Part shown: in pieces, positions 40,246-50,661 of the stretch
Numbering within the stretch: position 1 is the first letter of the stretch
Layout: each line of letters begins with the position of its first letter
Source: Globodera rostochiensis
Lineage: Eukaryota > Nematoda > Chromadorea > Rhabditida > Heteroderidae
Length of the DNA: 64,000 nucleotides
Reading direction: 5' to 3'
Assembly (NCBI GenBank): GCA_018350325.1
Contig: JAEVLN010000012.1
Coordinates: 1,261,991 to 1,325,990, forward strand
Program-made: the position numbers and the translations under genes
The notes under the pieces: generated by a model
Told to the model about the DNA's origin: nothing
Database searches by the model: none
What the model saw: the letters and a program-made list of their open reading frames with translations, nothing else

Positions 40246-40596
40246 TAGCAAATTAATTAAAAAATTGATGCAATGATGATCAACTGAGCAGAAGAACTGG
40301 GCTTTTATAGTCATTTCAGTAAGAAATTTGTGGAAAATAATAAACATAACGCCAAACTCACAGCAATAACCGTGAATAAATTTCAAATTGTTATTTTTAT
40401 TTTCGTGGAGCAAATTCGTCCAAAATTCCATCGCGCAGTGCATATTAGTGATCTCCGGGACCGGGATCTCGCCAGAATTTCCCGAGCTTTGCCGGTCACT
40501 AGTGCATTATTGCATATGCTTGATCTTTGGGTTTTTGCTAAATAGACCTTTAGACCAATTTAAGGGTTACATTTTCAGTAAAAATGAAGTGCTTCC

Positions 40597-40845
40597 ATGG
40601 ATTTACAAAAGCAACAACAATTTCAATTTTCGTCTGATGAAGCGCAACACCAGCAAAATGGTGAACCTGACAAAATCGGACCAGAACAAATGCGTTTGTT
40701 GAGTGCCCAAATTGCGGCCTACAAAATATTGGCCACTCAGCACCCTGAACCGGGTTTTTTTCTGGTAAATTTTTGCCGCAAAAAAAATGAAGAATTTGAC
40801 ATTCCGGCACGTCACACTGAGCCCCCCTGGACTGATTGTATTTAA
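40597..40845 (+). CDS. Short ORF with a QLQ domain (SNF2/Brahma type)
   Basis: An 82-codon frame with a Gln-rich start (MDLQKQQQFQFSS). It contains IGPEQMRLLSAQIAAYKILA then TQHPEP, a clear match to the QLQ domain of SWI/SNF ATPases (FTxxQLxxLxxQIxAYKxLxR pattern). The match ends at CCGG|GTTTTT, which looks like a donor site, so this is probably one exon of a larger or decayed Brahma-like gene and the last 25 residues are read-through. No helicase exons were found nearby. It sits right after the minisatellite. Confidence 0.5.
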   Translation: MDLQKQQQFQFSSDEAQHQQNGEPDKIGPEQMRLLSAQIAAYKILATQHPEPGFFLVNFCRKKNEEFDIPARHTEPPWTDCI

Positions 40846-41092
40846 TTTGGTAAGGTTTTTGAGTTTGGGAGACAACTCACCCAGGACTCCTCCTCCTATA
40901 TTTTTTATAGGAATTCTCATCTCAATTAAACAGAACTGAATAGTAGAAAAAAGCGTTTTAAAATATATGACATACATACAATACACAAATGATGTGTCAA
41001 AAAGAATTCGATTATATGACTGTAGGATCTATGTGTATATCGTTCATCATCCGTTCGCCGTTAGGCACCTCTTCGCCATTTGTTTGTGCTGT

Positions 41093-41560
41093 TTAACGCT
41101 GTGCCGCTCCGTTTTGTGCCGATGCATTCTCGGATTTCATAGAGCTCGTCGTAGACTTCGTAGAACTTGCGGAGTCCATAGAGTTCGCCGGGCTCTTCGA
41201 GTGCTGAAAACAAAAAATGAAAATCACTTTTTTTGAAAATTAATTAATTTTCCTTACGTTGTTTTGGAGAAAGCTCAGCCATCCACCATGTTCGTGTGTG
41301 TCAATATTTTGCTTATTGTTGCCGTGATCACCGGTTTTTCCGAGCACAAATGTTATTGGCGGTATGTTTTCTTCTTCTTTACTAGGTCGTTGACGCCAGC
41401 ACAGAATGAGCACAATGATGATCACCACCAGTAACAGAACCCTGAAAAATTGATACATTTTTGTGAGCAACAAAAGTTTGATCAAGAAAACTCACATTGA
41501 TACAAGAACATAAAGCAGAATAAAGGGCCAACTCGTAAATTCAATGCTTGTCTTTGCCAT
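41093..41560 (-). CDS. Small single-pass membrane protein
   Basis: Three minus-strand exons starting at MAKTSIEFTSWPFILLYVL (41560). A long hydrophobic helix spans the first intron (LLYVLVSMVLLLVVIIIVLI), then CWRQRPSKEEEN, a polar segment with HEHGGWLSFLQNN, and a Ser/Thr/Lys tail (SASSTKSTTSSMKSENASAQ) ending at 41093. About 137 aa. No family was recognised. It reads like a type III or signal-anchored membrane protein with a cytoplasmic tail. The neighbouring RING gene diverges from it, with about 300 bp between the starts. Confidence 0.6.
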
Positions 41561-41856
41561 TCTGCTGCTTGATTGTTGAGAAGAAGAAAAAAAAATGCAA
41601 TGAAAAGCAATCCCTTATAAAGAGAATTTTCGTTTCAGAACTAAAATTGCATTCGCTTTATTCAAAAAAACAACAATTGATTATTTTTTACAAATTTCTT
41701 GTCAACTATCTAAGCAAGCACATTTGTGACTTATCCCACCATTTATTTGTTCGTCTTCACATAATTCCGCAAATCAGATCGTCAAACTCAGTCAGTTTTT
41801 TGTTTATTCTTTTTTTTTTGTCAATTTTTTAAATTTGTTTTTTCCATTTTCAGCAA

Positions 41857-42207
41857 ATGGCCAAAGCGTCAGACGCAGCAAGGGCCCGGCGCGCCAAGGC
41901 CGCACGTCGTGATGCCAAAAGACGAAGAGCCGCAAGAGGGCGAGCGGGACATGTAAGTCTCATGGCAACAAATGCCTTTGTCCAAAACTAGCACAACATT
42001 GATTGGTCCCATTTTAAGACAATCAAAGCGAGTCAACGTGAACGCTGCATGGTGTGCATGACCAACGTGAGCTCAATCACCAGAATGACCATGGGATGCG
42101 TACACGAATTCCATCGACGGTGCTTGTATCGCTGGCTTCGATACCACAACAATTGTCCTGTTTGCCGTTTCAACTTCATGCGCGCGGTGCCCGCCGATGA
42201 GAGATGA
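41857..42207 (+). CDS. Small RING-H2 zinc-finger protein
   Basis: Exons 41857-41952 and 42019-42207 close in frame at 94 aa. The N-terminal 32 residues are Arg/Ala/Lys-rich (ARRAKAARRDAKRRRAARGR) and look like a nuclear or nucleolar targeting, RNA-binding stretch. The rest is a RING-H2 finger: CMVCM, then GCVHEFHRRCLYRWL, then CPVC, i.e. C-x2-C...C-x-H-x2-H-x2-C...C-x2-C. This is the signature of an E3 ubiquitin ligase. The ATG follows TTTTCAGCAA, which could be a spliced-leader acceptor. The absence of other domains is unusual. The substrate is unknown. Confidence 0.85.
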
Positions 42208-42986
42208 GGTGGTGAACTTCTTTTAGCACATTATTTTCAAAAAATGTACTTTCAGCACTCAATCAAGCAAAAGCAGCTGTATTACGTATAATGTTCGTCA
42301 ATTGGCAACAAGTTGGAGATGTAATGGCTTGGCCTACACATGATTGATCCTTTTAATCGTCACTTACCTGCCTATGTACATATTTGATACCGATCACCAG
42401 ATCAAATCATTTACCCCCAACGTCCTTTGTAACAAATATTTGAAATGACCATTATTCTGAATAAAGGAAATCCTCTGATTCGGTGTCGAAACCCAGCAGA
42501 TTCTACATAAAGTTCAAATATTCCGAATAAAGGAAAAATGTTCAATGCTTTGGTTGTTTTTTTTCCGTTTCATCTTATATGATTTTAAATGTCCTCCTAT
42601 GTTTGACTAACTTGTTCGTTTTGTGAAAAATCGGTTTTTTTGTAAATTGTTCGAATTCGGGCACGAAGTTCGATTCAAATTGTTCGGGAAGGAGATGAGA
42701 GATTTAATTTCAACGATCCCGATAAGCCCAGAAAAGCATGTCAAAACTGCACTTAATATGCTCTCGTTTATATTGCCAAACACGGTTTAGGCTTAGAGGT
42801 GAACAATCACACACAGAATAGGTCGGAACAAACAATACAATTTGGCATGGCCAACAATCACAGAATAGGTCGGTAAATCGGACAAATATATGTACATAAT
42901 GTGTGACACATGAGAGCTCATTATAAACAACAATTCCTATATATCAATCAAATCATTGTCCACACCAGTCGGCTCGGCTCCTTCGC
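42208..42986. other. Intergenic region with shared repeat
   Basis: RING gene 3' UTR (two AATAAAGGAAA phrases near 42461 and 42525). Segment 42590-42690 is related to 32800-32960 (AACTTGTTCGTTTTGTGAAA). AATCACACACAGAATAGGTC and CAATCACAGAATAGGTCGG form a short duplication near 42810-42870. No coding segment was seen. Confidence 0.5.
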
Positions 42987-43613
42987 TCAGTTCTTCTTGC
43001 ACTTGATCGCGATCAGGGCGACATCGACGACAAGGACGCTGAAATTTGCAGAATTTAACAAACAATTCCAGAAACAAAACAAAAAACCAGCACTTGTGCA
43101 ACTTTTTATTTTCAATGGATTAATTAAGTCTCTTAAAAGCCTACTAAAATGTTGAAGTGCACAAGTACTGAAAACAAATGTTTACGTACACGGCACAGAG
43201 GACGAGTAAGATGATATTGAGCATAGTCATCTCGTAGGGGTCCTTGCTGAAGCCAGCAGCACTTGTCGTGTCAAACGGAGCGTCAGAAGTCGGTCCGGCG
43301 GTAGTTGATTCTCCAGTAGTAGTTTCGGGGCCTTCACTGCCAGTCGTCGTCGTCATCGGCTCAACAGTGCCAGTGCCGTCCGTAAGCTTGAGACGGACCG
43401 CCTCATTCGCAGCCGTGACCAATTGGTTTCCGCGTTGTTTGTGGATTTTCAGGGCGTCCAATCCGCCGACTTGACGAGAACTGAATTTGGGTTAGGTCAT
43501 TTCCTGAATAACAAATGCATTCGTATGCAAAAAGTCACTTACGATTGGGAGCCGTTTGCGAGTTGTGACACGCAGAGAACGATGAGAACGCACAGCGGGA
43601 GACGAGAAGCCAT
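42987..43613 (-). CDS. Small signal-peptide/TM protein, family copy 2
   Basis: Minus-strand exons 43613-43543, 43480-43190 and 43038-42987 close in frame at 137 aa. Same plan as copy 1 at 22566: the signal peptide MASRLPLCVLIVLCVSQLA is identical, then GLDALKIHKQRGNQL, a Thr-rich middle (TTTTGSEGPETTTGESTTAG), a C-terminal membrane helix (MLNIILLVLCAVVLVVDVAL) and the tail IKCKKN. The first 57 coding bases are identical at DNA level to copy 1, whereas the middle is nearly unrelated. Function unknown. The ER-retrieval-like K-x-K-x-x tail is shared by both copies. Confidence 0.8.
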
Positions 43614-43859
43614 TTGTGAAGTGAATAGAGAACAGAGCAAAGCGAATGAACGGTAAGTGATCGGTGTGACCAAATGCAAGCATTTATATACAAAATTTTG
43701 GAAAGAAAAATTTTTTTTTTTTTTGAATCCAAATGCAATTTGACGCTTATACATAAAAGTGCATAAATGCCTGAATGCTTAACATTCATTCTCAACTTGC
43801 ACCAATAACTTCACACCGCATAATCGCAGACTGCACAGCTCGACGAACAACGACGTGCA
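43614..43859. promoter_or_regulatory. Divergent promoter, copy 2
   Basis: The 246 bp between family copy 2 (minus) and the CK1-like kinase (plus). It is homologous to 22315-22565 over most of its length. Next to the start codon only about four transitions in 55 bases separate the copies. In copy 1 the opposite partner is an F-box-like gene and here it is a kinase, so the duplicated block carries the promoter to different neighbours. Confidence 0.6.
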
Positions 43860-45372
43860 ATGGCGGACGACGAACTTGTTGAACTCAAAGCCGGAACGCG
43901 CGTCTCAAACCGTTGGACCATCGACAAAAAGCTGGGCGCCGGATCTTTTGGGGCCGTCTACTTGTGCCATAACCGCCGAGGAGAAGAAGCAGCACTGAAG
44001 ACGGAGCCGATCAACTCGCCTCATCGATATCTCAAGATGGAGGTCAGTGAGTGGTGATCAGAATTGCCGGATTTGTACACACTCTTTCACCCATTGTTTT
44101 CAGGCTCGCATAATGCGCAAGATTGGCAATGAGCGGGATGATGTCAAAAAGCACTTTTGCCGGTGCCTGGAGCTTGGACACGATGTTCAACCGGACGAGA
44201 AATCCAACAAACGAACAACCTTCAACTACCTCGTGTGAGTTGAGTTAGTGTTCGGTTTGGCGTCAAATAGGTTTTAATCGATGTCTTTCAGCATGACGTT
44301 GGTTGGACGTGGAGTGGACCGCCTTGTGCGGCAAGCAGGTGGCAGCTTCAGTCTTGGAACAGCGGTCGGCGTGTCGATCCAGATGCTGAACGCAATCGAG
44401 GCTCTGCACAGCATCGGATACGTTCATCGGGACATCAAGCCGCACAATGCAACCATGGGACGAGCGGGTGTCAATGAACAGCGGCTGCTCTACCTCATCG
44501 ACTTTGGCATGGCACGCCAATACTTGAAGCATGTGAGTTGTGGGGTTTCTCATAATGCTTATGTGTGTATTGAGCTTTTTCTCCCCATTCCAGGGCCGTC
44601 AACGACGCCAGCGTGACAAGGTCAAATTTCGAGGATCGCTGCTGTACGCACCAGTCTCTGCGCACCTCAATCATGACTACGGGCGCAAAGATGACATCGA
44701 GTCGTGGTTTTACGTGTTGATTGACTTGTGCAAAGGCACGCTTCCGTGGGAGCATTTGACGCGCAAACGTGAGGTGAGTGTTTGGTTAACTTTTCTTGTG
44801 ATCCCCATTTTTTGTTATGTTTTTATCTTTCAGATTGGAGAGATCAAATGTCGTCGTATGCGGGACAAGCCATACAATGTCAGACGTCAGGCAATTTTGG
44901 AGTTGATGGATGGATGCCCCGGCGAATTTGGATGCATTCTGGAACACGTTGTGAGTTTCATTTTTTTGTTTTGTTGTTGAAACAATTGAATTCTTTCACA
45001 CAATTTTACTGTCCTTTACAGGATACACTGGGATTCACTGATCAGCCCAACTACGAAATGATCGTCACGGTTTTGCGCAATTTTCTGACGGCGCACAGCA
45101 TCCAGGAACACCCATACGATTGGGAGGCGGAGGGCTCGGAGGACGAAGCTTCGACGACGCATGGTTCAACAACAACTACAACAACAACAACTGACGTGGA
45201 CGAGGATGAGCAGCCGGCTGAAGCGGTGGCAGAACCGCGCATGGATTTGATGAGAACTGAAGATACAACATATCGATTTGATTATGTATATGTGCTGTCA
45301 AGATTTGTTTCTGTTGTTGGGTCGGGCATTGATCAACTGGTTTCCCTATTCACTTCTTCATTCGCACAATGA
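43860..45372 (+). CDS. Casein kinase 1-like (nematode CK1/TTBK-type) protein kinase
   Basis: Exons 43860-44042, 44104-44234, 44292-44532, 44594-44773, 44834-44950 and 45022-45372 close in frame at 400 aa. Motifs: LGAGSFGAVYLCHNRRGEE (glycine loop), AALKTE (ATP lysine), MTLVGRGVDRL, HRDIKPHNATMG (catalytic loop), LIDFGMARQY (DFG), and FRGSLLYAPVSAH in place of the APE motif, as is typical of the CK1 group. DDIESWFYVLIDLCKGTLPW is the CK1 helix-F region. All catalytic residues are kept. The C-terminal tail is acidic and Thr-rich (STTTTTTTTDVDEDEQ). Nematodes have a large CK1 expansion, often expressed in the male germ line; whether that applies here is unknown. Confidence 0.93.
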
Positions 45373-45815
45373 CCTTTCTCGTGCCAATTCATTTCTATAC
45401 AATGAATATATATGTATGTTGTATATGTACACATATGATGTAATTAATAAAGCAGATAATGTGTAATGAGCCTCAAAAAATTTTTGTGGGTTCGTGGATA
45501 TATGTACCAATCGACTCCTCTTCCTTTCTAAAACATGAATCTGAAAAAAAATTCCTTGTAAGTCTATGAAAAAAATTCAAAATTTTAAAAGGAATAAACA
45601 AAATTCATTTTTCGAAAAAAATGCCTACGTAAAGAGTAGGGATACCCGTTAGTAGGCAATGTGTTTCGCCCTGCAAGTCGTCAGAATTATTGAGACAATT
45701 TATGACCAATTTTAATTTGTTGTTGTAATTCATATGACCATGACACTGCATTTTACAAAAAAAAAAAAAATAAATACGCAATAATCTGCACAATATAATT
45801 TGAATGTTTAATTGG
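45373..45815. other. Short intergenic region
   Basis: CK1 3' UTR (AATTAATAAAG near 45447), then AT-rich sequence up to the next start codon. Nothing coding was seen. Confidence 0.5.
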
Positions 45816-48800
45816 ATGGCGGCCAAGCGTTGGCTGTTGCGTCGGCTTAGCCTAATGTTGGACCTGGCACGACATTTTTTGTCAGATTTTTGTTTTTAAT
45901 TTTCTACGCAAAATTTTTTTGTTGGTTTTTGCTCGTTTAGCCCTCGTCAGGTGTCCCGGCGTTTCGCGCTCTTCGCCTGTGCACTTTTTGTGCTGTTCAT
46001 CTACACGCTGTTCGGGTGGTCCAGTTTGAACATTTACAGCCGACAGCCTGCAACTGAACATTGTGTGGCCGACTATCTGATCAGGTAACGGGACTGTCTG
46101 ATCACTGATCAAGACTTAATCTGATCACTTGATTGGGAGTAACCGGATCAGGAAAATCAGTCTTATTCTGGTCAATAGGCCTGTGTTATTTTTAAGAAAC
46201 AGCTGACGGTTGCTTTCAATCTTTTTAAAATTCCGGGTTCTACTGATCAATGATCCATTCATGATTGTTTTTTGTGATTTTTTGGAGGGGTTGTTTTTAT
46301 TTAGTTTAAAAATTTTTTGTTTAGGAAAGGCATTAACCATCCATTGGCCAGCGGTGGTGATGATGAGGACAGCGGGCATTGGAGAGGTTGGGTTGAAATA
46401 TGCAAATTCTAACATTTTTTGCTCTAAAAGAAAAATCCACAAAAATTTTTTTTTGTTCAGAAAATCGTGTCGCCTTCGTCGGCAATGGCTTTTTGGGTAT
46501 TGACATGGCGTCGGACCGTCGCTTGGTGTTGTTGGCTAACGAAAGTGGCCGGTCCCATCTCCACACCGGTTTCCACCCATTGGCACGTTTTTTTCAACCG
46601 TTTTTTTAATTGGAAATGTTTTTAGCCTCCCAAAGGTTGACAAAAAAAAAACATTTTCAGGTGGACGTTCAAATGCCATTGACCTCCCAGCAAGATTCTG
46701 TGGTGTTTGCAGATCCGGTGGATGGAGTTGCGCGGTCGGTGTACTGCTCCAACGTGGTGAGTGTGGGAAAGGGAATTTTTTTTTTTGGTGAATTTAAAAT
46801 GGACTACAAAAATTTTGAAGTGTTTAAGGCCGAGAAATGTGTGTGCATCAGTCAGACAGTGTACGCGCATCGAACCCGGCCTGAACTGCTCGTCCAAGAC
46901 GTGCACATCATAAACCCATCAGTACGTTCTAAAAAACACGAAAAAAACCATTTTCAGGACCTCCGAAAAAATTGTTGAAAATTTTACAAATTCAGGAGAT
47001 GATAATAACTTTCTGGCCCGAAAGCTACTCAATTTTTTTTTGTTGCTTTGTTAAAAATTGTATGTTTTTAGGCCAGCTCTTTTTCCATGACATTTGCGCG
47101 TCGTCGAAGTGATTGGGACGAGCACAAAAGGTGACGGACGCGCGTCTTTTTGTCAAAAAAATCAAAACAAAAAATTTTTTAAATTATTTTTTAGTACTCC
47201 ATCCGTCGTGTTCACGAAGTTCTTCAATGGGGGCAAAAATGTTTTGTTGGGCGTTCAGTGCTCCGCCATTCCGTCAAAAAGCGTCGTCATTAAACCGAAA
47301 GTGTAAAAAAAATTTTGTTTTTTTTTGTTTTTTTCTTTTACGTTTGGTGCACCCAATTCTTTGTCCGTCTTCAAAAAAGACAGTGAGAGTAGGAATTAAA
47401 GCTCCAGCTTCGGGATCCCGGCTTTTAAAAGTTGCTCAAGTCCGGGCTCTTCAAAACGATAGCAGCATCTGGCTTGACCAGCTTCGACTTGTCCCAGGAG
47501 GGTTTTTGGTTATGAATTTTTTTTTCACTTTAGCGAGGACTCCTTCCGCTTCATTTGTGCCGTGGACACAACCGGGACGGACTTTGACGCTGCTCGAGGT
47601 GGAGGCGCTGCAGCAGCAGCAACTGCTGCCGCTTCCTCGGCCGCAACGCGTCATGAGCTGGTGAAGCGGCTGTCATCAACGTTTGGACGCCTGTACGCGC
47701 TCAGCTCGGACCAGCTGGACCAGGAGCACGCGCTGGGATGGAAAGAGGTGCTGGCTGTGTTTACTTGTTCAAAAAGCGGCTTTAAGATCTGTTGATTTCA
47801 AAAATGAAAATTGTCACATTCCCCAAAAATTTTGCAGCTCAACTCGGCGTCCTTCCACATTTCACAGTCGAAGGCACCGAACGCGCTCAACCAGGCAATA
47901 TTTTTCTATTGCAAAAAATTTTATGAAATTATATTTTGTAGGCCCAAATTGACGGGGTTCGCCACGCGCTGCTCAGCACGGTGAGGGCGCCGTTGTTGGA
48001 GAATGTTGGGACAACGACGGTTACGACGACAAATCAGCAAAAGGTTTTTTTTGTTTGGATGATATGGGACAAAAATAGAGAGAAAATTGTGCAGTTTTAT
48101 ATCAATTTTTTCTATAAATCTAAAGAATAAAAAATGGAACATTATTTAATTTGCTTTTTTTCCGTTTCCAGGAAATTGTGCAGCGATGGGCGTTGGTTGT
48201 GCGCCACTCGACCCAATGTTACGCCGGCCATTCCACACTGTTGACGCCGTCCAAACTGTGGCAGCGCTGGGACGACTTGCGCTCGGCGCTCAAAACGTTG
48301 GACATTTGGAGGTGCAAAATTTGATTAGTGTTTCATAGAAGGCCAAAAATTGATCAGAAAAATGAGAACAAATAATCAAGTTTTAAGGGTTTCAAAATTT
48401 ATTTTCCATTTGTACATTTTTTGGGACACTGGAATTCCGGGATTTTTTTTTTCTGGCATCCGGGGTTACATCCCTGCACAATTTAAATATGTTGCCTTTT
48501 TAGAGGAGGGGAACGGTAAATTTTTGATTAAATTTGTTTTTTTCAAAAAGAATGACTTTGGAACATCGCGGTTGCTCCCGGCTGATGCGCGGTCCAACCG
48601 GCGCCCATGGTGTTCTGCAGGCGTTTCTGCTTAGTCTGAGCGCCGCCACCTTCACGTCGTCGGCGTCGACATCGGGTACAATTTTTGATGAAAATATAAG
48701 AAAAATTGGTTGACATTTTTTGACTACTAAGAATTTTATAACAAAAATTAAATGCCAAAAACCGCGTGTGTTTTTTTGTTGCAGTCGGACACATTCAGCA

Positions 48801-50059
48801 AGTTCAGCCGGGTGGCAAACAGCAGAAGGGCACCGGGGCCGGCGTTGGCACTCGGCTCGAAATTGGGCTGGACCCGGAGAGTGAACTTCATCGACACATT
48901 CAGGCACAAATTTAAATTCAAATTTTCTTTTTGATTTTTTGGTTACATTTGACCTATGAAAACCCAAAAACAATGCGAAAATTTTTTGGTTTTGTTTTTT
49001 TAAATGATTCTCATTTGTCAGGTCGATGGCCTCCTCGTCGGCGAGTCGGGCGCTCGGCTGAGCATGGACTTTCAATTGGACTTGTCGCTGAAGCCGTTTG
49101 TGTCGTTGCGTTCCACCTCCTCAACCCCGACGTTATACGCATGCACTGCGGGTTTGCGAAATTATAATAATAATAATTTTTTTTTAAATTTATTTGTTTT
49201 AAATAAATTAAACGTCGTTTTGTTGTTGTTGTAAGGCTGTCAGGAGGCGCCTTTCGCACTTGGCCAGAAGCAAATTTCGTTGGCCATCAAAGTGACGCGC
49301 CCGCGCACTCCGATCATTTTCATCTCGGAACATGCCGACCAGTTGGAGCTGGTCAAGAAGACACTGCACGTCATTGAGGTGCGTGTGCTGCGTCAAATTT
49401 CTCTTTTTTGGGTCTTTTCCGTGCGTGTTCAGCAACAGTTTGTTTCAGATTGTGGACGCCCCGGCGCACGAGCAGCACACGGTGGACTTGCACAAGCATG
49501 GCGGACCTGGTGGTGGCGTTGGCGGTGGTCTGCCCACCCTGTTCTGGGTAGTGTTGGTGCTGGTGCTGATCGCCTTCCATCTCTTTCTGCTCAAGTCCGT
49601 TCCGCTCAAATTTTTTTCTCCATAATTTTAATCAGTGTATGTACGTACACCAGGGATGTAACTGGATGCCAAAAAAGGTCCGGAATCCGGTTATCCTTGG
49701 CATATAATCTGTGCGCGTGTTGGCGTTAGCACTAGTGTTTTTGGATAACACAACATTGAGTCCAATAATTGTGCTCGGCTTACCGGCACCGACACGAATT
49801 GGTGATGATCGGAAATTTGATCACACCTATGGGCCATGGAGATGATATATCTGGTCCCGTGGGCCAAAGACCCCCACCGATCAGAGACCATGTCGTTGAC
49901 CATTCGGGAACAGATGATCTCTTGCGCACCATTTCTTCTCCATCTGACCCCCTTCTCTCCCCACACAGGCTGTTGTACACGGAGTGGACAAACGCCGCGG
50001 GTGGCCCGGGTGCGCCCTACTCAAAATACTCCAAGCGCGTGCTGTTCCGGCGAGAGTGA
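45816..50059 (+). CDS. KIAA2013-type single-pass membrane protein
   Basis: Homologue of the conserved but little-studied animal protein KIAA2013. The start MAAKRWL joins in phase to RQVSRRFALFACALFVLF, a signal anchor. Following exons read VGNGFLGIDMAS, CVCISQTVYAHRTRPELLVQ then DVHIINPS, FTKFFNGGKNVLLGVQCSA, DSFRFICAVDTTG, WALVVRHSTQCYAGHS, MTLEHRGCSRLMRGPTGAHG, MDFQLDLSLKPFVSL, TPIIFISEHADQLELVKKTL, a C-terminal helix LFWVVLVLVLIAFHLFLLK, and YTEWTNAAGG to the stop at 50057-50059. N- and C-terminal membrane segments enclose a large lumenal domain. Three introns use GC donors (46583, 47895, 48904). The Ala-rich loop (AAAAATAAASSAA) is specific to this copy. The molecular function is not known. 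Confidence 0.85.
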
Positions 50060-50661
50060 ATGCGCGGTGTCTGTCGTCAAAATGTTGTTGATGGACGGAC
50101 TGATCAAGGGGAATGTGTGGTGATCGGGAATGGACTTTTGTTTTGATTGAGCTTTCCTTCCTCTGCCCGGGCGTGCTCAATGCGATGCGTTAGCCGCTTT
50201 ATCCCCCCTCCCCCAATTTTATGTGTGACATTTTCCTGACCAGTTGTTCTCCCCATGTCTGCTGCTGTTTATTTTATTGAACTTTGTTCTTTTCTGTTGG
50301 AATTTTTGAGGGTTTTTTAAATACGAAATTTTGTATTTTTATTTTTCAAAATTTGAGAAAGTATGGCCAATTTTTTGCGTCGATCACAGCCTTCTGTTTG
50401 GTCCCCCGTTTGGTGTGTCCCCCCAAGCGTTCACTGTGTCCAATCAATTACTGTCCATTTCAGCGCGATGAGCAATAGTCCATTCACGCCAACTGGGTGT
50501 GTGTGCTTTTACGGGTCTTTTTCACCATTTTTTGTTTAATTAAAGGCCTAATTTAAAAATTTTCTTTTGCTTTTATAAATTGCATAAAATATTTCTTCAA
50601 ATTAAAGGTATATTATCGTAATGAGTGTCTGATCAATCAATCAATCTGATCAGTTTGATCA
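50060..50661. other. Convergent 3' intergenic region
   Basis: Downstream of the KIAA2013-type gene and the EB-module gene. It contains a TGATCA cluster (50629-50662) and T-rich sequence. No coding segment was seen. Confidence 0.5.

Noticed and set aside
39733..40443. Long minus-strand open frame of Lys/Gln/Ser-rich repeats
   Set aside because: It lies wholly in the 23-26-bp minisatellite, is open only because the units lack stop codons, shifts frame with every unit length change, and has no start context or splice signals.
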